Shown: positions 12,326 to 23,699 of the stretch, in pieces
Position numbering within the stretch: the stretch's first letter is position 1
How the letters are laid out: every line of letters begins with the position of its first letter
Made by a program: the position numbers and the translations under genes
Source of the DNA: Chrysaora quinquecirrha
Lineage: Eukaryota > Cnidaria > Scyphozoa > Semaeostomeae > Pelagiidae
Reading direction: 5' to 3'
Assembly (NCBI GenBank): GCA_014526335.1
Contig: JACTAT010000032.1
Coordinates: forward strand, 3,920,662 to 3,984,661
Length of the DNA: 64,000 nt
Notes under the pieces: model-generated
Databases searched by the model: none
What the model was told of the DNA's origin: nothing
Seen by the model: the letters and a program-made list of their open reading frames with translations, nothing else

Positions 12326-12900
12326 GTGGGGGTTAAATTAGTTAAAAGCTCAAGAAGTCAAAGCAAAGCAAAAAAGATGCAGATGGGTAGCCAGAATACC
12401 CACGACTGGTTTACGAGGGTATTCAGTTTCGAGCAAAACTTATAGATGACAGCAACAACACAACAAGAAACAATGATGACATCAATTTCATCATTTGAAA
12501 TCAACTGCTCATGTTTGTAGTTAATTACTCCATATAATCGACTCTAAAGATTCTTCGAAGCTTTGTGATCTGTGCTCTCCTACAAAATAGTAGCCACAAC
12601 ACATCTGCAACTGCCGTATCACACAATAGCAAGACAGAAGCACAGAAAAGGGAATGTCTCGTATGAGCACCTACTCTCTACTTCTACAGAAGACTCGAAT
12701 AGTAAATGTGGTCATATAAATCTCCTGTAGTGAATTTCCTCACATAATCCATCAAAGGGGTGAAAACTGGGGAATAATTTAAAAAGGGTCTCCCCGCGAG
12801 ATGTGCTTCATTTTTTGAAATCCCAAAGACGGGACAAAATTTTTATAATGCAAATAAGCTGTGGAAGCTCAGTATCCTCAGCTATGGATATTATTTATAT
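12325..12900. other. Non-coding stretch, nothing recognised
   Basis: AT-rich sequence; neither strand shows a supported exon or clear repeat structure. Confidence 0.3.
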
Positions 12901-12904
12901 TAGA

Positions 12905-13318
12905 CTTTACACGCTTTTTTTTTATAAGGAACCACTTTATAAGGAATACATGTAGAAGGCCCGAAAATTTAAAGAACTTATACTACTAGAGAGAAAATAA
13001 CTAAAGAACTTTTTATTGTTGAATAGTTTTATCACTGCAAATAATCAAGAATTAGAAAGCCGGTTCCATTCATTTGCAGTCGAAAATCACATAAATTGTA
13101 CGTTAAGCATGTATCAAACGTTTCGTTGAGTAGTCTCGAGCTTTTCTCACATGCAAGTGTCTCTCTTTTATTGTTAAGACCACTGTATGTGCAGCTAAAA
13201 TTAAGGAACTATTAAGGAACTTTTTGAACTAAAATTGCCTCAAAAGAGGTCCAAAAATAAGGAACTTTAAGAACTAGGCCTTGAGGTAGGTTCCTTATAA
13301 AAAAAAAGCGTGTACAAG
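12905..13318. mobile_element. About 410-bp TIR element (ends in an ACGCTTTTTTTTTATAAGGAAC-like sequence)
   Basis: CGCTTTTTTTTTATAAGGAA at about 12911 is mirrored by TTCCTTATAAAAAAAAAGCG at about 13291. The outer bases TACACGC / GCGTGTA are also inverted. Internal GGAACT words recur (TTAAGGAACT, AAGAACT). Non-autonomous; family unknown. Confidence 0.7.
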
Positions 13319-13319
13319 G

Positions 13320-13648
13320 CTTCCATCACTGTATGTTGAGAGGGCTGCTGAGTGGGAATACTCTTATTTTTTTATTTTACCATTTATATTATTTACATGA
13401 AACATGATGCATAAATGTGAAATTGGAATTTTTTTCGGAAATGTCGAAAAGGAGACCTCCTGTGACCCCCCTATCACTTTGACCACGAACAGGGTGATTC
13501 CCTTCGCCCTTAGAAAATAATTTTTGACAAAAGTTATAAATCAGACTTCTCCTTACGACCGTTGGTGGTTATAAATCAATTCGTTCTTTTCGTTTGTTAT
13601 ACATTCGTTATTCAGCAGCAGTTGTACAGCATTTTCTGGGAAAATAAA
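13320..13648. promoter_or_regulatory. Upstream region of the pseudokinase gene
   Basis: A gene-free stretch just before the first ATG (13649). AT-rich. No TATA box can be defended; it would hold the promoter and 5' UTR if the gene model is right. Confidence 0.25.
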
Positions 13649-16243
13649 ATGGAGGACGGAAGAAAATCTGAGAAAACAAATAAGCAGTTATACAAGGCTT
13701 GGAAAAAGCGAGAGTATAGGAGAAGAAGAAGAGCGCGAGAAGGAGAGGCCAACTCGATCACTCAAGATGCCGTGAGTACGGAAATGCACACTGATCTGGG
13801 TCAGGGTGAAGACTGTGTTGAAGGTACGGAACAACTACCCTAAATTTTCCTTATCTTAACCAAGTTATAAGAAGTTGCAGTATTTTCCATCTGCTTTGTG
13901 AGCATGTACCGTAAATAGAATAGACTACGGCCTTTGCAAAGAATAAAGGCCTTTCTTTTCAAAGAGATCTGGGTCGAACGCAACATTTTCTTGAAAATGG
14001 TAGATATATCAGGTCAGGGAATCCTCTCAGGGTGCAACAACCTTGATTCAGTCGTCATATAATGGAAGAATAAGAGAGAAAGGAATACTGTGACAGTTAA
14101 TGTTTAAAATATCTGTGGAATCTCGAGTCTTAAGGTTCTGACATGTTTCAATACCGTATTAATGTTAAAAATAGCTATTTATTTGCAACTATAATAGAAA
14201 ATTTCTTTAAACGATTGGCTGTATAATAACGGGGCCGTTTGGATTTTGGCAAAATCGTTTCACTGTAAGACCCAAACACCCCCTACAAAACAAGAGTCTC
14301 TAAAATGATTTCTAAGTGATAACCGTACATATAGTCAAAGAATTCGTATCTAGTTATAAAAATTTACGCGCTAAAACTTTTGTTTGCTCGCCATAGGGAG
14401 TCAAGAGGCAGTAACGGAGCAATTCGAGGAAGAGTATTCAAGTTTTACAGTTGGAGATTTGCCAGTACAAGTGAATCCTTCAGGATCATTTAGTGAGATC
14501 GAGGCAGAACTCAATGATGCAACGTTATGGAGACCAGATCACGAGACAGAGGTATTTGAGCCAATCGAAAACAAGCGTGAATGGTTTAGTAACAGTGCGG
14601 GTTGCAATATCATATAACTCGTAGTCTCTAGAGCATCTACTAAATCACCTGATTACAAAATCAAAATCTGAACATTAAATCGCTACGAACAACGCAGAAA
14701 CATTACAGCTAAATAATACCCATATTCTTAATCAATTAATCAATCATTCATCAATACAGTTCTACAGAGATACGCTAGAAATTTAGGATACATTACGTAT
14801 TTAAATATTACATTACACTACTTAGACACACTACATAGTTGATCGAAATACTAGATTAGTTGATCGGAAGTGATGATTTCGTTCTGAAGAAACAAGTAAA
14901 TATACAATGCAAAATATATACGTTTCATTTCATTTCATTTCATCACAAGTAACCCTTCAGCAATGTGCTGGTTTTCAAGGGGCTCTCCATTTAACTACTT
15001 TACATTATAAATACTTAGTAACTAATACGTCAAAAAAGATTGAGGAAGAACTGGTTATATTCAAGTCCCACTCATTTCCTATCAAAAATGCGATATGACT
15101 GTTTATTTCATGCTGTGTTGTGGGTGACCCACAGGATCAAATGCTAAGTCGTAGGATAGTTGCTTATTTATAGCAAGTACATCAACATTTTGTATTCTAC
15201 AGGAAATTAAGACACGCCTGAGAGACAAATGTCAGCACGATGAGTGCGAAGTTTCAAGAAGAAGATCGGCATTGGAGATAGAAAGGCTACAAGAGAAGAC
15301 TGAGTTTGCACAAGAAAAGTGCAAGAAGATGAAAAAAATGGTAGATGAAATGCAACTGAAATTTAATTACGCCAGCGGTATGCAATCACGCGATATCATG
15401 GAGAAATTAAATAAAGTAACCAACTTTAGAGGCTATAACCTACTCTCTGCTGCCACTGTGGACAACAGAGTTCAATCAAATGAGACACTCCTACAACAAG
15501 GAGTAAGCATCATTGATGAAGCTGAATTGTCGATGGGACTCTTGATCGGAAAGGGCCCGAATTCTAACGTTTACGATGCCATGTTTAAGGGAAGTTCTTG
15601 TGCTGTAAAAGTATACAAAGGAGTGACATTCTCAGCTGTGTGCAAGGAATATCACATCCTTATGCTTTTAAGTAGTCATCCAGGAATACCACATGCCTTT
15701 GGTGTCGTGAGAGGCTATGCTCCAAAATTGGTCTTGTCGGCACACAATCATACCTGTCAGCAGCTAAATTCAGTGGTCTTTAAAACCAGTGAAGAATTTG
15801 GCAGATGTGTTACATCACTTATAGAGATTGTGTTGCACTTGCAAAGAAAACAAGTACTTCACAACAACATCAATCCGAGTAACATTTTGGTAGACACTGG
15901 CAATAATACAGTGGTGTTGTGTGGGTTCAGCAATTCGTGTTACGGCACAGACGGATATTTAGTGAATGGACCAAGAATGCTTGAGAGATTTGGCGACCTT
16001 TGTTGTCTTCCGTGTGATGTAAAGCAGGGTCACATATCACTTTCCTTTGACAGTGACATATACTGCATGGGATATGTCCTCATGTGGCATTTTAGAGTGC
16101 ATGCCAAAGGAGTTGGCAACATAACAAGCTATGTGCGCAGCCTTACCCAAGAATGCATTGGTAACAAACCAGGAAGACGACCTGATACTGGAAAACTGGA
16201 AAAGGCAGTTTCGCACATAAAAAAAACATATAATATTAATTAA
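13649..16243 (+). CDS. Coiled-coil protein with protein-kinase-like domain (predicted pseudokinase)
   Basis: Three-exon model: 13649-13823, 14397-14551 and 15203-16243, phases consistent. The donor of exon 2 (GAG|gtattt) is the weakest point. The N-terminus (MEDGRKSEKTNKQLYKAWKK) is very basic, with an RRRRRAR run. Exon 2 is acidic. Exon 3 begins with a charged coiled coil (IERLQEKTEFAQEKCKKMKK), then a kinase fold: glycine loop GKGPNSNVYDA, lysine in CAVKVYK, helix-C Glu in VCKEYHIL, catalytic loop HNNINPSNIL and LCGFSNS in place of DFG. The HRD Asp is Asn and the DFG Asp is Gly, so phosphotransfer is doubtful. The C-lobe is short and ends KKTYNIN. AATAAA follows at about 16257. I know no named orthologue. 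Confidence 0.7.
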
Positions 16244-16256
16244 ATTGCTTTGATAT

Positions 16257-16262
16257 AAATAA
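16257..16262 (+). terminator. Polyadenylation signal AATAAA
   Basis: AATAAA lies 14 nt after the pseudokinase stop codon, a plausible cleavage/polyadenylation signal. Confidence 0.5.
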
Positions 16263-16309
16263 AAGAAAAATCTTCCTACCGTAAATTATCAAATTAACAC
16301 TTTGATCCG

Positions 16310-16870
16310 TATTAGACATGATAGTCACCACTTATCATGACAAGCCTTTGATATTTAGTTGGGCAACGTTTCGGGAGAGATCCGTCTACCATCATCGGGC
16401 AATGAGAAATGTGGTTATTTGCCTATTTATTGCAAAGGTCTGATCGAAAGGTGTGAAATTGACTGGACCTGCGTGGAAGCTCGGAATTTTTGGTGCTTAA
16501 TTTCTAAAATTTGTGGCGCCAAAATTGCGTTCAGTGCAACTTTGATGTTATTCAACCAGATTTCTGGGATTTCAAGATGATTGATACAAGGAGTTGATAG
16601 AACTGAGTGAATGCTTTCTTTAACAAGTCTGTTTTTCCAGTTCTTATCCTCATCAATCACTAAAATGTTATCCCAATCCATCTGGTGTTTCTCCGTCTTA
16701 CAATGATTGGCAAGATCACTTTTGTCAGTTCGACCATGGGTCACATTTGATTTGTGTTCTTTCAGCCTAGTTCCTGTCTCTCTTTTCGATTGTCCTATAT
16801 TTGATTTAGGACAATCTCTACATGGTATTTTGTATACCACGTTTGATTTTCAAGATCGTCAACTTTGTCT
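16310..16870 (-). pseudogene. Penelope-like element fragment (GIY-YIG endonuclease domain and 3' tail)
   Basis: On the minus strand an open frame (16427-16840) reads VYKIPCRDCPKSNIGQSKRE ... RLKEHK ... ANHCKTEKHQMDWDN ... KNWKNRLVKESIHS. This fits the GIY-YIG nuclease found C-terminal to the reverse transcriptase in Penelope-like retroelements: the IPC.DC lead-in, the IGQ core, the RLKEH Arg/His region and the late Glu of KES. The GIY Tyr is altered (SNIGQ). Sequence upstream of the fragment is broken by stops and no RT was found. The 3' tail contains a hammerhead-like motif. A mirrored copy lies at 16919-17160 and another at 28590-28830. Confidence 0.75.
16350..16402 (-). ncRNA. Hammerhead-ribozyme-like motif in a Penelope tail (degenerate)
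   Basis: Minus-strand reading: CCGATGA, then a stem/loop (GGTAGA ... TCTCCC, one mismatch), GAAAC, then GTTG-CC-CAAC. This follows the hammerhead order CUGAUGA-stem II-GAAA-stem III, with U4 changed to C. Penelope-like elements are known to carry hammerheads. Stem I is not convincing, so the motif is probably inactive. Confidence 0.45.
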
Positions 16871-16918
16871 TTTGGCCTTGAAAGCGACTTTTTAAGTGTA
16901 TTAAGGGAATAAAAAAAA

Positions 16919-17160
16919 GTGATTGACGAGGATAAGAACTGGAAAAACAGACTTGTTAAAGAAAGCATTCACTCAGTTCTATCAACTCCTTGTATAAATC
17001 AAGTATCTTACTCAACGCCAGAAATCTGTTTGAATAACATCAAAAGTTGCACTGAACGCAATTTTGGCGCCACAAATTTTAGAAATTGAGCGCCAAAAAT
17101 TCCGAGCTTCCTCGCAGGTCCGGTCGATTTCACACCTTTCGATCAGACCTTTGAAAGCAA
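16919..17160 (+). pseudogene. Penelope-like fragment, inverted relative to its neighbour
   Basis: The plus strand reads IDEDKNWKNRLVKESIHSVL, the same peptide as the minus-strand fragment at 16427-16840, so the two form a head-to-head inverted pair. It ends with the same GCGCC AAAATT tail. Fragmentary, with frame breaks. Confidence 0.7.
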
Positions 17161-17190
17161 ATATAAAATTTTGAAAATAACCAGTTAGTA

Positions 17191-20100
17191 TTAGTGTCGT
17201 AATATTCTAATTGTCCAGTTCCTAATCAAATTGGACTTTGACGTAGTGGTGGTGCATTTTCCAAGTTCATTGAAGGATCTGTTTCCATCGAGATCTGAAA
17301 AGAATCCATTATAGCAAATATCAACACAGTGCAAGGTTTCATTAGTAAAAGTTGCCTCCCAATACTTGTTACCCCACAAATCATCTTCATCTTTATTTGG
17401 AGTCAGTGTTGGCCATAGAATCTGCACTCTTCGTCCCTTCATAGTTTCCCATGTCCAGTTAATCTCATCTACAACAGATTCAAGGTTATGAATATAGATT
17501 TTCTGAAGTTTTGGACAACATTTAATACTTGAAAAACCTTATTTTAAGAATTTGGGAATATCTCCTGAAGAAAGTACTATAAAAGAATCAATTTTCGCAA
17601 AACTTGCATTTATAAATGGAAAAATTACACCCTACATTAACAGAACAGGACATGGTCGTTGAATGAATGAATTGATGAATGACATTGCAGCTTACCAAGT
17701 GTTAGCTTTTTACCAGTATTTGATATTGTCTTGATAATAGAATTATCAATTGGTCCATCTATATTCGTTGCAAATTCTGATGTACTGCTCCTGCTCTCGT
17801 CTTCAAGTGAACAGACTTCTTTAGATTTCAATTCCTGACTTGCTGAACCTGTGACAAGGAGATGAAAAAAATCAGCAAACTTTCCGGGCAACATAATGGA
17901 ACAGTATCAGCGGGATTTGGAGAATGATTAAGATTTATTGGCCTGGTTTTCCCAGAGCTTAGATAAAAAAATCCGAAACAAAATACTCCAGTTTAAATCA
18001 AGTCATATTTGTTTACTTTCTGGGTAGCTTGTTAATTTCCGTTTTGTTTGTATTGCATTTTTCCGCTTAATTGAAGGAGAGGCGAGATTTGCCACATAGA
18101 AGTTTTATCTTTGAATTAAATGCAGTAAACATGAAAACTACTTTGAATTTCTTACTTTTTACAAAATTGACTTTTCAAAATTACTCTTGGTAATTACTCA
18201 ACATCATTATCATTAGATTTTGAGTTTTTAAATGCCTGCCCTCGACCGTACTCTGACAAAAGGAAATTTTGTTGTCTTGGTAAAGAAGCCATTCTAAGCC
18301 ACGGGGGATGAAGTGAATTGAAATAAAAAACCAAATCTGTTTAATTTTTGTTATATTTGTTACTTTATCTTGAAAGAAAGACAATAATATGATGCAATTA
18401 ATCTATTTGAAAATTACCTAATTCATTCTCTTAAATCTCCTACGGATGTGTCTGGCAAATAATGAAAGGAAAATGTTGACTAATTTTGTAAAGGTTTGCA
18501 ATATCCATGATCAAATTGAGTTGAAATGTAAATTCGAAAGAGCCATGGTCTTAATAACATGATACACTGTCACTGACTGAAATTGGAATTTTTGGCCAAC
18601 TGAACCTCAGTACAGTACAGTGATTAGATCCTGAGGCCTTAATTAGCAAAAAAATAATTAGCACCATTTTGCTTCAGTGGCAGGAGTTAATGCATTACAT
18701 TCGCAGAAGTCAAAATATATTTAGAAGATTAGATGAACAAATAGTGTACACGGGTAGTTTTCATTTCAGCCAATTTTGCCAAGTAAAACTAAAACATGTT
18801 TTAACAGTGATTTATAGCAAATCCCAGCGTCCGTCAAATCTGGCCTAGTACCCTAAGGGCAGTATAAACTGAAAAACAACATACATTCAACTTCCCTTAT
18901 TTGCAACTAACAATCATGGTAGTAATTGTTTAATTTAATTCAACTTGTCCAGTTTCATTTCCTGTAACCTGAACTCTATATAATGTAGTCTAAAATGTAT
19001 ACGTTTTACTGAGGCTTGACATATTCCTATTCTCCTAAATGTCACAGTGCGTTGGTCTGACCCCCTCAAATACAGCTTTACCAATTTGGTTTTGGCTTTG
19101 AAAACAAAATCTCTGTTAACTTACTTGAAGCAATCACAAAGTTTTCTGTTGAGCTGTCTTTTCCTGACTACTTGAAGCAAAGGGAGGGCAGACATCCCAA
19201 GAAAAGCTTCTTTGCTGTTGCTGCATTTTCGTTTTCGCTTTATGTTCTTGACTAATGATCCTGTGACAACAAAGAAAGCTAATGAATAGTAAAGATACAG
19301 ATGTTAAAGATAAGATCACTTATGCAATGAAAAATAATGCTAAAATATCTGTCGATTCCAGATAATAAAATACATTCATTTAAAAAATGGCATCAAAATT
19401 GTATTCCCATGCAAAATTATCAATGCATTATCAGGTTCTATTGAATACATATACATTTTAATTTCTGAATGCATAATGCAGCGAAGAGCTAGTCAGGTAG
19501 CCAGAAATCAAATCCTGTCAAGTGAAGAGAGTGAGATCTAAGATCCATTTTCTAGATCTAGCAGAGGGAAACATTTCCAATCATCAAAACAGAAGAAGAA
19601 AGTGCAAACTTACTAGACTTTTTCCCTGATTGATCTGAGCAATTAGATTTTGGCAACTCAACAATTTCTGTTGTACCTTTTAGAAGATATAGAATGAAAG
19701 CTTAATAGATTATTAAGTATATACAGCGAATTGAAGAGAAATGGCACATTTTGCAGCATAAGCAAGCTGTAGAAAATTACCAAGAGCACTAATATACAAC
19801 TAAAGGGGTGTTTTTTTAAAACTCGGGCTGATTGAAAGGGTTATTCTTCTTCTGACACAAATGATACGTTTCTTTCATTTACTAGCAAACGTCTCTTGAA
19901 TAGAACACATGTTCCATTCCATTAATAACTTTGTCGATGTCTCCGAGATATCTCAGAGGAACGGGATTTGTTTATGCGAGCTAAGTGCGCATTCCCAAAA
20001 GAGTTCTCGAATCCTGTAAACAAGTTTCATTGTCCTAAGGTGAGAACGGCTGGTTTCGCTGGTTTCAGCTGGTTTCGCTGCTGGTTTCAGGTGGTTTCAG

Positions 20101-23100
20101 CTGGTTTCAGCTGGTTTCCGTGGTTTTAACTTTTATAAATTACGAGGTATTGCACCAAATTTCTCAAAATGGTGGCTAGCTGTGGCTCGGCCTAAAAGAT
20201 AAATATTTTCACAAAAAAGGCAACAGGGATCAGGAGCCCCATGAACAATCTTAGTGGGAAATATTCACCATTAAAGTAAGAAAGTAAGAAATTTGAGCAT
20301 GAAGAAACAGATGATAAACATATACTTCACAGTTTCATTTGGAAACTGCAAATTCAATGTTTATGGTCTCTTTCTTCAAACTTAAATTTATTTGAAGTCT
20401 GCAGTTGTTTCCTTTAAAGTAAGAGATATCTTACTTTTAATCTCTGAAATACAGTTCCTCATGCCTAACAAATAATCTGATGAATTCCTTTTGCAAATTT
20501 TTACCAAGAATAGCTACTGAAATCTTAATGCGTAAAGTAAAGAAAATGTTAAAATGAATGAGAGCATTAACAAAGTAAAATTGTAAGCAAGCAAGCAAGG
20601 TGCATGCTGAAGACCAGTGCTACGCTACATATTGATAATTTAATCACAAACAGAAACTGTAAACTTACTAGAAGCTATGACAAAGCTTTCTGTTGAGCTA
20701 CCTTTTTCCAAGCTATCTGCAGTACCAGATGGGGCAGGAATCCCAAGAAAAGCTGTTTCACTGGAGTCAGAGCTGCTGCTTTCTGCTTTAAGTAAATTTT
20801 GCATTATATCACCATCTAATGATCCTGTGATAGCAAAGAAAAGATGTATGTTGGATTCACCGCCCATTGAGTACATATACATGGGATTAAATAGGGGAAA
20901 ACTTTGATTAAAAAGTTTGGGACAACTGTGTGGGCAAACCGTTGAACAAACATTGTTAGGTAGAGTTGCGGAGTGCTATTGGCTGCAGTGGACTTTGGGT
21001 GAGAAAAAGGTATTGTGACGTCAGGCTGACACACAAGAAGGTCAGAAAATGGGCCAAAATTTAGGCCCGTTTTGGTTTTATGGTGCTTTTTCATCAAGGG
21101 TGGTACCCTAGATTTTAAAATGGATTTGAGATATATGGGCGTGGTCCTGATGATTCAATGTGCTTTCAACGTTTGTACCAGTTAGAACACAGCCACCAGT
21201 TAGAATGTTAACCAAAATTGAACAGGTCAGTCGGTCGAGGGGTTGTCCGAGAGCAGGAAGGACGTGAAGAACCACCAAGAGAACAGTCAATTACAATATT
21301 AGTTAAGAAAGTGCAATCAAACTGTTTATATCTGTCTTGCAAATCTACTGTAAAACTATTTTCAATCATCAAAACAGAACAAGAAAGTGCAAACTTACTA
21401 GACTTTTTTTCTGATTGATCTGAACAATTAGTTTTGGGCAACTCAACAATTTCTGTTGTACCTTTTTGGAAGAAACATATAGAATGAAAGCTTAATGAAT
21501 TATAGATTTTAGTATATACAGTGAATTCAAGAGAAATGGCACATTTTTGCAGCATAAAAAGCAGTTGAAAATTACAAACACAAGAAAAATTTTACAATAA
21601 ACTGAGATTTTTCCAATTAATTAATCACGAAACCGTTTTTTACAAATGTGAAGCAAAAAAAGAGCTGCTAAATTTACAAATTCTGGTTACAGATTGTTTC
21701 AGGTCATTTTAACTTTTATAAATTGGAAATGATGATATAAACATACTCTGAGGTCAAATAATCTATTTAATTACCATTGATCGAAATACAAGAGCTCAAA
21801 GTAAAAGATGCATCAAAATTGAAAGCTTTCAGACTGAAATGTTTCAAACATTACACTTTGGACAGAAGACTTTTGCATGCTATTTTTGAGAATTTAGGAC
21901 AAAACCTTTGGATATTAATTCACAGTATTGGAAATTTCACCAGTCTTTGATTTGGTAAATGTTCCAGTTATTTTTCTGCTTGGCTGAAATAGTGATATAA
22001 TTTAGGCACCCTTCATGTAACTATGTGATCTGTACACACATGACAGTGGTGTTTGATCAAGGTTCAAAACAAATTCATCTGCAATATTGTCAAAGACCTA
22101 ATGCGCTTTTAATTTTTCTTGGAAAGTCTATTCTTTGCATTTTTCTTATTTCAAAGAATTAAAAAAAACTTTAGACCATCAAAATTTTGGACAGGCATTG
22201 TTCCAATTTAAAATTATTTAAAACTTTCAGCCAATCAAAATTAAATTGTTGAAAATTTAATTTTCCAAATTTATTTATTGGAATGTATGATTACTTTAAT
22301 TTATATATTAATATTACCTGGTGAATTACCATTGCCAGGATTGTTTACTTTGGATTCAGATGCTGAAAAGATTAGAGCTGATATTCAACAAATTGTTGGC
22401 ATTTATTTTTCAGGATATTGATAATTTTGAAAGCTAAGCATTGAATGCTAAAAAATTATGAACATTAATCAATATCCGCAAGAATACAATGCCCACCTTG
22501 ACCATCAATTTAGAAAATAAAAAGCAATGAAAACCCAACCTCTACCTTTCATGAATGCTTTCATCAGATTCAAAATTTTCTTGCCAGTTTCAGGACGTGT
22601 GTCAATGGCTCCTTCACCCATGAAATTTGCTGCAGCACCATCAGTTGCAAACGTTGTAACATCGTGAACAATAGATTGATGACCACTTTTAGCTAATCTT
22701 GTGTGGCTTGCTGAATAGATCACGATAACATTTGTGCCACAATTTTCTTTCAAAGCTTCTGCCTGTAAGGAATTGTATCATACATCTTGATTCTCAAACA
22801 AAGAATCAACAAGCACTGCTTCACAAATGATGATACTTTAATAAATCTTTTCATTAACCAGACAATGATATAATGAAAAATATGCTAAGATATGCAAGCC
22901 AATGGGCTATTTAATTTTCTGGTCAATGTGAGGCTAGAGTCAAGTCAATACAGCCTTTAAAAGAAATGCTAATAAACTGAAAAGAGACTAGTATTTATTA
23001 CACCATGTCTCACATATTTTTAATATATTCCTTCAGCCTAGTTGGATTTGAGGACGTCAGCTTTCTTTTCGCCTTGGCCCTTTCACAGCAAATTCTTCAC

Positions 23101-23685
23101 CACAGTGACACTTTTTCTTGGCGATTGGACATTCTGCTCCACATGATGCACAATTCTAAGCAAAAGAGTAGAGATGCTATTGTTATGCAGAATTTGCATA
23201 ATTGTTTTAAAATCATATCATATCATATAATTGCTATATTCATTTTTTTTCTAGCAGGTTTAAAATTTATGACAGATGAATATGACCTATAAAGATTGGA
23301 CCAGCAAAGTGAAAGTTGAAGGAAAAATATTTCTAAAAACCTGCACAAATACAATTTGATAATTCTTAATTGACATAAGAAACACCAATAAGTACCTATA
23401 AAATAACCATTAATACTTTACAGGCACATGAGCCCTAAATCATATTGTATATGGATTTTAAATCATATAAATCTAAAATACTATAAATGTTATTTATCTA
23501 CAAAATTCTTAAGGTATACTTGTCAAAATTTCAAAGAAGTTTTAGCTTATTTAACATTTTTGCTCACATAAACATCTCTTATCCATTCAAAAATACTAAT
23601 TTCCAAATTGCTCTTTCAGCGTAAGAATAAATATATTTGGCATCACTGGCTGCTGCAGTTTTACTACCTCTGGCCAGGATGGGAT
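17191..23685 (-). CDS. Unrecognised multi-exon gene with zinc-ribbon-like and serine-rich exons (5' incomplete)
   Basis: Exons in transcript order: 23597-23685, about 23087-23155, 22546-22762, 22318-22362, 21399-21461, 20669-20824, 19614-19676, (19125-19260), 17696-17848, 17191-17537. Nearly all junctions are phase 1. The second exon gives NCASCGAECPIAKKKCHCGE, a four-Cys zinc ribbon resembling UPF0547-type ribbons. It can either stop at TGA (23057) or use a GTGAAA donor that fits the next exon. Exon 22546-22762 reads ENCGTNVIVIYSASHTRLAK and is unrecognised. The middle exons are Ser/Thr/Glu-rich linkers. The last exon begins CCPKLQKIYIHNLESVVDE, faintly leucine-rich-repeat-like. No start codon was found. 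Function unknown; the whole chain is inferred from splice phases and needs transcript support. Confidence 0.4.
19125..21461 (-). repeat. Tandemly duplicated two-exon cassette
   Basis: A 63-nt exon (TTEIVELPKTNCSDQS) followed by a Ser-rich exon occurs twice: 21399-21461 with 20669-20824, and 19614-19676 with 19125-19260. Introns next to the 63-nt exon also match (GAATGAAAGCTTAAT; CAATCATCAAAACAGAA). The second long exon has lost 20 nt net. Its outgoing phase changes to 2, which does not fit the following exon. Confidence 0.75.
20048..20130. repeat. Short tandem repeat GCTGGTTTCA
   Basis: About eight imperfect copies of the 10-mer GCTGGTTTCA/G lie in an intron of the minus-strand gene. Confidence 0.75.
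23057..23155 (-). other. Zinc-ribbon exon, possible alternative terminal exon
   Basis: Open to TGA at 23057-23059, giving KCHCGEEFAVKGPRRKES as the end. Four Cys in C-x2-C...C-x-C spacing can bind zinc. If not spliced at GTGAAA, this would be the 3' end of a separate short gene. Confidence 0.35.
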
Positions 23686-23699
23686 CTATAAGTTTAGTA

